Shown piece after piece: positions 6,627-10,762 of a stretch of 10,762 nt of DNA. The DNA lies in assembly GCA_016285335.1 (NCBI GenBank), contig JAEEQO010000091.1, positions 1-10,762 of the forward strand. The letters run 5' to 3'. The translations under genes were made by a program, and so were the position numbers. How positions within the stretch are numbered: position 1 is the stretch's first letter; each line of letters opens with the position of its first letter. Source of the stretch: Victivallales bacterium. GTDB lineage: Bacteria; Verrucomicrobiota; Lentisphaeria; Victivallales; UBA1829. The notes beneath the pieces are model-generated. The model was not told where the DNA came from. It worked only from the letters and a program-made list of their open reading frames with translations, and made no database searches.

Positions 6627-7745
6627 GTGAACCGTTATCTCTGGTTGTATGCGGCGGCGTTTGCGGCATCGTTCCTGATCTCGCTGCCCGTCGTGCCGCT
6701 GTGCCGGATTCTCGCCCGGCGGACGGGCATCATGGACGTCCCGAAATCCGAGGGGCACAAGCTCCACGGCAAGGCGACCCCGCTGCTGGGCGGCGTGGCG
6801 ATCCTGATCTCCTGGCTGGTCCCGGTGCTCGCGGGCATCCTCGCGCTGCTCGTCGCCCCCGGACGGTTCCCGGAGGAGATCGCCGGCGGCTTCCGCAACA
6901 TCTCCGGCGAGCTCGCCATGATCTGCGTCTGCGCGGTCGCGGCGGTCGTGCTGGGGGTGATCGACGACAAACACGCCATGCGCGCGTCGTTCAAGTTCGC
7001 CGGGCAGTTCCTCATCGCGTTCGCCATGGTCTTCTTCGGCGGACTCCACATCACGATCTTCATCGACTCGCCGCTGCTGACCGTCCCGATCTCCGTCTTC
7101 TGGATCGTCTTCATCATGAACGCCATGAACTTCTTCGACAACATGGACGGCCTGTCCGTCGGCACTGCCGCCATCGCGTTTCTATTCTTCACGTTCGCGG
7201 CATGGAGCGGCGGCCAGTTCTTCGTGGCGGCGCTCGCGGCGTGTTCGGCGGGCGCGTGCTGCGGCTTCTGGCTCTTCAACAAGGCTCCGGCGTCGATCTT
7301 CATGGGCGACGCGGGCAGCCATCTGGTCGGGTTCCTGCTGGCGGTCGTCAGCGCCCGCGTGACCTACTACAACCCCGAGGTCGCCACCGCGAAATATTCC
7401 GTCCTGATCCCGCTCTTCATCCTCGCAGTCCCGATCTTCGACGCCTTCGCGGTCGTGCTCATCCGCTTCCGCAACCACAAGCCGTTCTACATCGGCGACC
7501 ACAACCACATTTCGCACCGGTTCGTGCGGATGGGCCTTTCCCGTCCGCAGGCCGTCCGGATCATCCACCTGCTGTCCATCGTGGCGGGCCTCGGCGCGAT
7601 CCCCCTGCTCTGGGGCGACGCCCGGACCTGCTTCCTGCTTCTGGCGCAGGGGCTGGTGATCCTGCTGCTTCTGACTTTGCTTCAATTTCAAACGATACCC
7701 AAATCAAACGAAAACCAGGAGAAACCCCACCATGAACGATCCTGA
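6627..7745 (+). CDS. Polyprenyl-phosphate N-acetylhexosamine-1-phosphate transferase (WecA/TagO/MraY superfamily)
   Basis: Integral membrane enzyme transferring a sugar-1-phosphate from a UDP-sugar to undecaprenyl phosphate, the first step of making a lipid-linked glycan. Motifs: HKLHGKATPLLGG (44-56), the IDDK aspartates (Asp113, Asp114), NAMNFFDNMDG (165-175) with its catalytic-site aspartates, GDAGSHLVGF (from 227) and the histidine motif DHNHISHR (291-298). The NxSHR form and absence of pentapeptide-type MraY features favour the WecA/TagO side rather than MraY; sugar and pathway (O-antigen-like, capsule or wall polymer) cannot be told. About ten membrane segments and 372 residues are normal for the family. 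The gene has its own promoter, starts with GTG, and its last 14 nt overlap the next gene in a different frame, implying co-translation. No other glycan genes are in view. Confidence 0.92.
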   Translation: MNRYLWLYAAAFAASFLISLPVVPLCRILARRTGIMDVPKSEGHKLHGKATPLLGGVAILISWLVPVLAGILALLVAPGRFPEEIAGGFRNISGELAMICVCAVAAVVLGVIDDKHAMRASFKFAGQFLIAFAMVFFGGLHITIFIDSPLLTVPISVFWIVFIMNAMNFFDNMDGLSVGTAAIAFLFFTFAAWSGGQFFVAALAACSAGACCGFWLFNKAPASIFMGDAGSHLVGFLLAVVSARVTYYNPEVATAKYSVLIPLFILAVPIFDAFAVVLIRFRNHKPFYIGDHNHISHRFVRMGLSRPQAVRIIHLLSIVAGLGAIPLLWGDARTCFLLLAQGLVILLLLTLLQFQTIPKSNENQEKPHHERS

Positions 7746-9897
7746 AAAGACAAACGAGTCCTCCATGAAGTTCCGCCGCATCGGCGGGTCCTCGCAGCTC
7801 GTCATCGAATCCGCGGACGACTTCCGCAACGCCTACGAGCTCGATCCGGCGCACTGGACGCTCACCAGCATCCCCGCGAAAAACCTGCTCTGCCCGGCAG
7901 ATTTCCTCGCCCTTATCCCGCAGGACGCCTCCGGCCGCATCCATGTGAAGGACGTCCGCGCCCTCCTGAAGTGGATCATCTCCGCCGTGTCCGACCTCTC
8001 CGACTTCATCACCGCCGCGCCCGCGCTCCGTCTCGCCGCCCTGAACACGGCGGACGCCGACGGACAGCGCGCGAAGGAGACCGCCGAGCTCGCGCTGAAG
8101 CGCATCGGCGCGGCAAACGCCTCCGCCATCACGATCGAGCAGATCAACGAGTTCAAGACGCTCGTCTCCAACGCACTCCAGAACGGCGACGGCATCATCC
8201 CGCCCGGCCCGGTCGAAGACGCGATCACCGCCGAGTGCATCAAGTTCGCCATGGCCGCCGCCGGGTCGCAGAAGGACATCTCCGGCGCGGACGGCGTGGG
8301 CGCGGCCGAACTCGACGCCTTCGAAGGCATGCTGAAAGGCTTCCTCGCCTGGACCGACGAAGGCATCGCCCGCGAGAAGGAGCTCTTCCCCTACGGCTCC
8401 GCCACCGCCGGGCTCTGGAGCGGGTTCCTCGGCATAGCATCCGACGTCGACGACTACTTCGAGAGCTGCCATGCCCTCGTCTACGCCGGCGCTTCCGAAG
8501 CCGGATCCCGCGTTTCGAAGAACACGTTCGACCCGAACGACTCCTCCTCCGTCGAGGACTTCTTCAAGAAGGCCCCGCTCGCGCCCGCCGATCCCGCCTG
8601 CATCCTGCACATGAACGAGCGCGTGAACCCGAACCGCGCCGCCGCGCTCGATGCGTTCTTCAAGGCGTTCCGCGCGGCCATCCCCGGCGACGCCGCCTCC
8701 ATCAGCGAAGCCGAGTGGACCGCGTTCAAGGCCGCCATCGCCCCGTACGGCGACTGGACCGGCCGCAAGAACACGGACAAGCTCGACGGCCTCGACCTGG
8801 CGCGCCTCCGCGAAGTCGCCGCATCCAAGGCGTTCGAAAACATCCGCGCCATGATCGCCGAGGACGCCGTGGTCTCGAACAACGTCACCTGCTGCGATCT
8901 CGTCCGCAAGGTCATCATCTGCCAGACCAACCTGCGCGAGTTCCTGAACAACTTCATCAACATGGAGGCGCTCTTCTCCCCCGAAAAGCGTTCCTTCATC
9001 CTCGCCGGCAAGCTCGTCATGAACGGCTACAACTTCCACATGTGCATGATCGTCCACGACGTCGCCGCGCACAAGAAGATCGCCGCCACCAGCAACGTCT
9101 GCGTCATGTACATCACCGTCACGACCGGCACCGCCCCCGCCGTGAAGTCCATGAACCTCGCCGTCGCGGTCACCGCCGGCACCATGCGCCGCCTCTTCGT
9201 CGGCAAGTCCGGCGTCTTCTACACCCCGGACGGGCTCATCTGGGACGCCGTCATCACCGACCTCATCCAGCAGCCCGTCTCGCTCAAGGAAGCCATCCTG
9301 ATGCCGTTCTACCGCATCGGCGACATCATCCAGGCGCAGGCGGAAAAGCACTTCGCCGCGAAGACCAACGCGTTCGAGGCCGACGTCACGAAGGGCGTCG
9401 ACGCCAAGCTCGCCGGCGGCGACCAGCCGAAGAAGGAAGGCGGACTCAACATGCCCATGCTCATCATGGGCGGCGGCGTCGGCATCGCGGCGTTGGGCAG
9501 CAGCTTCGCGTTCATGGCGAAGAGCCTGCAAGGGGTTTCCGTCTGGAGCATCCTCGCCGTCCTCCTCGGCATCTTCATCATCATCTGCGCGCCGTTCGTG
9601 ATCCTCTCGCTCCTGAAGCTCTTCCGCCGCAGCCTGACCCGCTTCCTCGAAGCCAACGGCTGCGCCCTGAACCGCGAAATGCGCCTCACGCTCGCGCTCG
9701 GACGCATCTTCACCTACGTCCCGCGCCTGCCCGGCAAGTTTTCGACCTATGCGCTGAACACTGCCTCCGCGGGCGATGATCCGGACCTCGACGACGCGTC
9801 CAAACATCCGATCCTGAACGCATTCTTCAAGCTCCTGATCGTCATCGTAATCATCCAGATCATCCTGCTCATCGTCTTCAAATTCTTCCTCAACTGA
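7732..9897 (+). CDS. 721-residue protein of unknown function: repeat-like soluble region plus three C-terminal membrane segments
   Basis: I cannot assign a function. Residues 1-570 are soluble, helical-looking and without a signal peptide. Weakly similar units seem to recur, each a helix followed by an acidic/hydrophobic motif: SGRIHVKDV (67-75), ITIEQINEF (133-141), GVGAAELDAF (188-197) and ISEAEWTAF (324-332), loosely like decayed EF-hand or paired-helix repeats. The next block (about 430-530) reads as beta-rich (GKLVMNGYNFHMC, SNVCVMYITVT, GKSGVFYTPDG at 491-501, then IWDA). Hydrophobic segments lie at about 574-598, 604-630 and 701-721, the last forming the C-terminus. From memory the GVFY...WDA...PVS block resembles conserved hypothetical proteins of gut and PVC bacteria, but I cannot verify this. 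AGGAG (7717-7721) precedes the ATG by 10 nt; the overlap with the glycosyltransferase suggests a joint role at the membrane. A terminator follows. Confidence 0.85.
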   Translation: MNDPEKTNESSMKFRRIGGSSQLVIESADDFRNAYELDPAHWTLTSIPAKNLLCPADFLALIPQDASGRIHVKDVRALLKWIISAVSDLSDFITAAPALRLAALNTADADGQRAKETAELALKRIGAANASAITIEQINEFKTLVSNALQNGDGIIPPGPVEDAITAECIKFAMAAAGSQKDISGADGVGAAELDAFEGMLKGFLAWTDEGIAREKELFPYGSATAGLWSGFLGIASDVDDYFESCHALVYAGASEAGSRVSKNTFDPNDSSSVEDFFKKAPLAPADPACILHMNERVNPNRAAALDAFFKAFRAAIPGDAASISEAEWTAFKAAIAPYGDWTGRKNTDKLDGLDLARLREVAASKAFENIRAMIAEDAVVSNNVTCCDLVRKVIICQTNLREFLNNFINMEALFSPEKRSFILAGKLVMNGYNFHMCMIVHDVAAHKKIAATSNVCVMYITVTTGTAPAVKSMNLAVAVTAGTMRRLFVGKSGVFYTPDGLIWDAVITDLIQQPVSLKEAILMPFYRIGDIIQAQAEKHFAAKTNAFEADVTKGVDAKLAGGDQPKKEGGLNMPMLIMGGGVGIAALGSSFAFMAKSLQGVSVWSILAVLLGIFIIICAPFVILSLLKLFRRSLTRFLEANGCALNREMRLTLALGRIFTYVPRLPGKFSTYALNTASAGDDPDLDDASKHPILNAFFKLLIVIVIIQIILLIVFKFFLN

Positions 9898-9921
9898 TCT
9901 GTCGGCAAAGCATGATCTCAT

Positions 9922-9967
9922 GGAGACGGCGTCTCCCCTTTTCCAGGGCGCGCCGCCTCCGTTTTTT
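9922..9967 (+). terminator. Intrinsic terminator after the 721 aa gene
   Basis: GGAGACGGCG (9922-9931) pairs with CGCCGCCTCC (9951-9960) with one A-C mismatch, followed by G and six T (9962-9967). A competing small hairpin, GGAGAC/GTCTCC around GGC (9922-9936), uses the same 5' arm. It lies 25 nt after the stop codon. Confidence 0.75.
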
Positions 9968-10053
9968 GCGCCCGGATAATGCAACAAAATATAACTTTCT
10001 AAAAGATAATCAAAAAAAGCGGGAAAAAACTGTTTTTTCATCGTATTTTCGCC
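9968..10053 (+). other. AT-rich non-coding stretch upstream of the DUF805 promoter
   Basis: No gene is seen between the terminator and the promoter. Base composition changes sharply to A/T with several A- and T-runs. GAAAAAA (10023-10029) and TTTTTTC (10033-10039) form a perfect inverted repeat with a 3-nt centre. Such stretches upstream of a -35 box can act as UP-element-like or bent DNA; this role is inferred. Confidence 0.45.
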
Positions 10054-10081
10054 TTGTTTTTTGTTGGAAAAATGTTATATT
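10054..10081 (+). promoter_or_regulatory. Sigma70-type promoter for the DUF805 gene
   Basis: TTGTTT (10054-10059) and TATATT (10076-10081) with a 16-nt spacer. The predicted start near 10088 gives a leader of about 107 nt before the ATG at 10195. It sits directly downstream of A/T tracts, as strong promoters often do. Confidence 0.65.
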
Positions 10082-10086
10082 AACAT
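10072..10086 (+). repeat. Perfect inverted repeat over the -10 box, possible operator
   Basis: ATGTTA, TAT, TAACAT: a 6+3+6 perfect palindrome covering the -10 hexamer of the DUF805 promoter. The position would let a dimeric regulator block RNA polymerase, but AT-only palindromes arise readily by chance in such a stretch. Confidence 0.35.
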
Positions 10087-10099
10087 AACCCGTGCGCAG

Positions 10100-10122
10100 G
10101 GATCCGTTCCATCGGACGGACC
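10100..10122 (+). promoter_or_regulatory. Leader hairpin upstream of the DUF805 gene
   Basis: GG(A)TCCGT (10100-10107, one bulged A) pairs with ACGGACC (10116-10122) around an 8-nt loop, about 12 nt after the predicted transcription start. A 7-nt direct repeat CCCGTGC brackets it (10089-10095 and 10124-10130). No T-run follows. Confidence 0.35.
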
Positions 10123-10194
10123 GCCCGTGCATGTTCTCCGAAACAGTCCTCTAAACCTACCACATAACCCCTAACAACATAAAGGTATCACACC

Positions 10195-10560
10195 ATGGCA
10201 CAAAACTTTGACTTCAACGAGGTCGTCGAACACTTCAAAAAGGTCGTCACCACCCAGTACTTCTGCTTCGAAGGCAGAATGAGCAAGCGCGATTACTGGA
10301 TGTACATGATCCCGGCCCTCATTCTCGGCTTCGTCCCGGTCGTCGGCCAGCTCATCGCCCTCGCGCTCCTTCTCCCGAACCTCGGCGCGACCGCCCGCAG
10401 ACTTCACGACCTCGGCAAGACCGGCTGGCTCCAGCTGATCGACCTCGTCTGCCCCCCGATCGGCCCGATCGTGGTCCTCGTCATGTGCGTGCCCGACGGC
10501 GAAGCCGGAGCCAACAAATACGGCGAAGCTCCTGCCGCTCCCGCTGCTCCTGCCGAGTAA
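10195..10560 (+). CDS. DUF805 family small membrane protein
   Basis: 121-residue inner-membrane protein of the DUF805 family (E. coli YhaH/YhaI-like), of unknown molecular function. Family marks are visible: Y.CFEGRMSKRDYWMYM (22-38), the ARRLHDLGKTGW motif (67-78), and the terminal GEAGANKYGE segment (102-111) where the family has G.N.YG. Hydrophobic stretches cover about 36-62 and 79-99, the first containing a proline-glycine turn that may split it into two short helices. The tail is Ala/Pro-rich. It starts with ATG and a modest AAAGG (10181-10185) 9 nt upstream. It has its own promoter and terminator and so appears monocistronic. Confidence 0.9.
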   Translation: MAQNFDFNEVVEHFKKVVTTQYFCFEGRMSKRDYWMYMIPALILGFVPVVGQLIALALLLPNLGATARRLHDLGKTGWLQLIDLVCPPIGPIVVLVMCVPDGEAGANKYGEAPAAPAAPAE

Positions 10561-10591
10561 TCAGCAGCCGTACTCGACTGAGTATCTTTCG

Positions 10592-10627
10592 TCCGCGCCC
10601 GCTTTTCGAAGCCGGCGCGGATTTTTT
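10592..10627 (+). terminator. Strong intrinsic terminator after the DUF805 gene
   Basis: TCCGCGCC (10592-10599) pairs with GGCGCGGA (10614-10621). Past a C-C mismatch the stem continues as GCTT/AAGC closed by a TTCG loop (10605-10608), for twelve pairs in all. Six T follow (10622-10627). It ends 67 nt after the stop codon. Confidence 0.88.
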
Positions 10628-10651
10628 CTTTCCGGATACACCGTTTCTCGC

Positions 10652-10679
10652 TTGTTATTTCCGGTTCCGCGTGTATATT
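10652..10679 (+). promoter_or_regulatory. Sigma70-type promoter for a gene beyond the window
   Basis: TTGTTA (10652-10657) and TATATT (10674-10679) with a 16-nt spacer. The 10-mer GTATATTATC (10673-10682) is identical to that at the promoter at 6559-6568. It follows the DUF805 terminator and precedes a leader and ribosome binding site. Confidence 0.6.
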
Positions 10680-10690
10680 ATCCGCAAGGG

Positions 10691-10730
10691 GCGTTCCGGC
10701 AGACGGACGCCGCCCGCGCCCGACGGCGCG
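10691..10730 (+). promoter_or_regulatory. Two adjacent GC-rich leader hairpins
   Basis: GCG(T)TCCG (10691-10698, one bulged T) pairs with CGGACGC (10704-10710), and CGCGCC (10715-10720) pairs with GGCGCG (10725-10730) around CGAC. The first starts about 5 nt after the predicted transcription start. No T-run follows either. Confidence 0.35.
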
Positions 10731-10752
10731 CACCTGCAACCGCAACCAGCAC

Positions 10753-10759
10753 GAAAGGA
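10753..10759 (+). promoter_or_regulatory. Ribosome binding site of the next gene
   Basis: GAAAGGA sits at the very end of the window and matches the site used before the gene at 6627. With the promoter upstream it predicts a + strand start codon a few bases past 10762. Confidence 0.5.
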
Positions 10760-10762
10760 TTT

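Noticed and set aside
10023..10039. GAAAAAA/TTTTTTC inverted repeat as a terminator
   Set aside because: The stem is almost all A-T, and a strong terminator already ends at 9967; it fits better as part of the AT-rich promoter-upstream region.
7561..10041. An 826-codon open stretch on the - strand opposite the 721 aa gene
   Set aside because: Same cause: it lies in register with the + strand gene and its translation is low-complexity. The + frame has a ribosome binding site, membrane segments and a terminator at its end.
1..10762. CRISPR arrays, tRNA or rRNA genes, insertion sequences, toxin-antitoxin or phage-defence genes
   Set aside because: Read on both strands; no spaced direct repeats, cloverleaf-like sequence, transposase motifs or defence-family motifs were seen.

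Overview
The window comes from a GC-rich bacterial chromosome with a strong preference for G/C at third codon positions. All genes are on the + strand and are packed tightly, with AT-rich promoters between transcription units. The mix of genes suggests a member of the PVC group, possibly a Lentisphaerota/Victivallales-like gut or anaerobic bacterium: an endonuclease-type MutL, a two-domain NAD synthase, a prepilin peptidase, a WecA/MraY-family glycosyltransferase and a large anchored protein of unknown function. This placement is an inference from gene content and general sequence character, not a database match.

Region 1 (1-6520) reads as the end of a long operon: the 3' part of an OppD/DppD-type peptide ABC transporter ATPase, a small membrane-anchored TPR-like protein, mutL, glutamine-dependent-type NAD synthase (nadE) and a type IV prepilin peptidase (pilD). 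Spacings are +1, -4, +18 and +18 nt, and no terminator is visible between genes. The functions (transport, mismatch repair, NAD synthesis, pseudopilin processing) are housekeeping and not obviously connected.

Region 2 (6521-9967) is a two-gene unit. A clear sigma70-type promoter (TTGACT, 17 nt, TATATT) precedes a polyprenyl-phosphate sugar-1-phosphate transferase. The stop of that gene overlaps by 14 nt the start of a 721-residue protein of unknown function with a long repeat-like soluble part and three C-terminal membrane segments. An intrinsic terminator closes the unit.

Region 3 (9968-10627) is an AT-rich promoter region, a single DUF805 membrane protein gene and a strong terminator with a TTCG loop. 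Region 4 (10628-10762) holds a promoter, structured leader and ribosome binding site for a gene starting just past the window end.

Most worth a second look: the NAD synthase, whose glutaminase domain lacks roughly 50 residues around the expected catalytic cysteine while its synthetase domain looks intact; the 721-residue protein and its coupling to the glycosyltransferase; and three promoters sharing the same layout, each followed by a GC-rich hairpin at the start of the transcript. I found no CRISPR array, tRNA, rRNA, insertion sequence or recognisable defence system.
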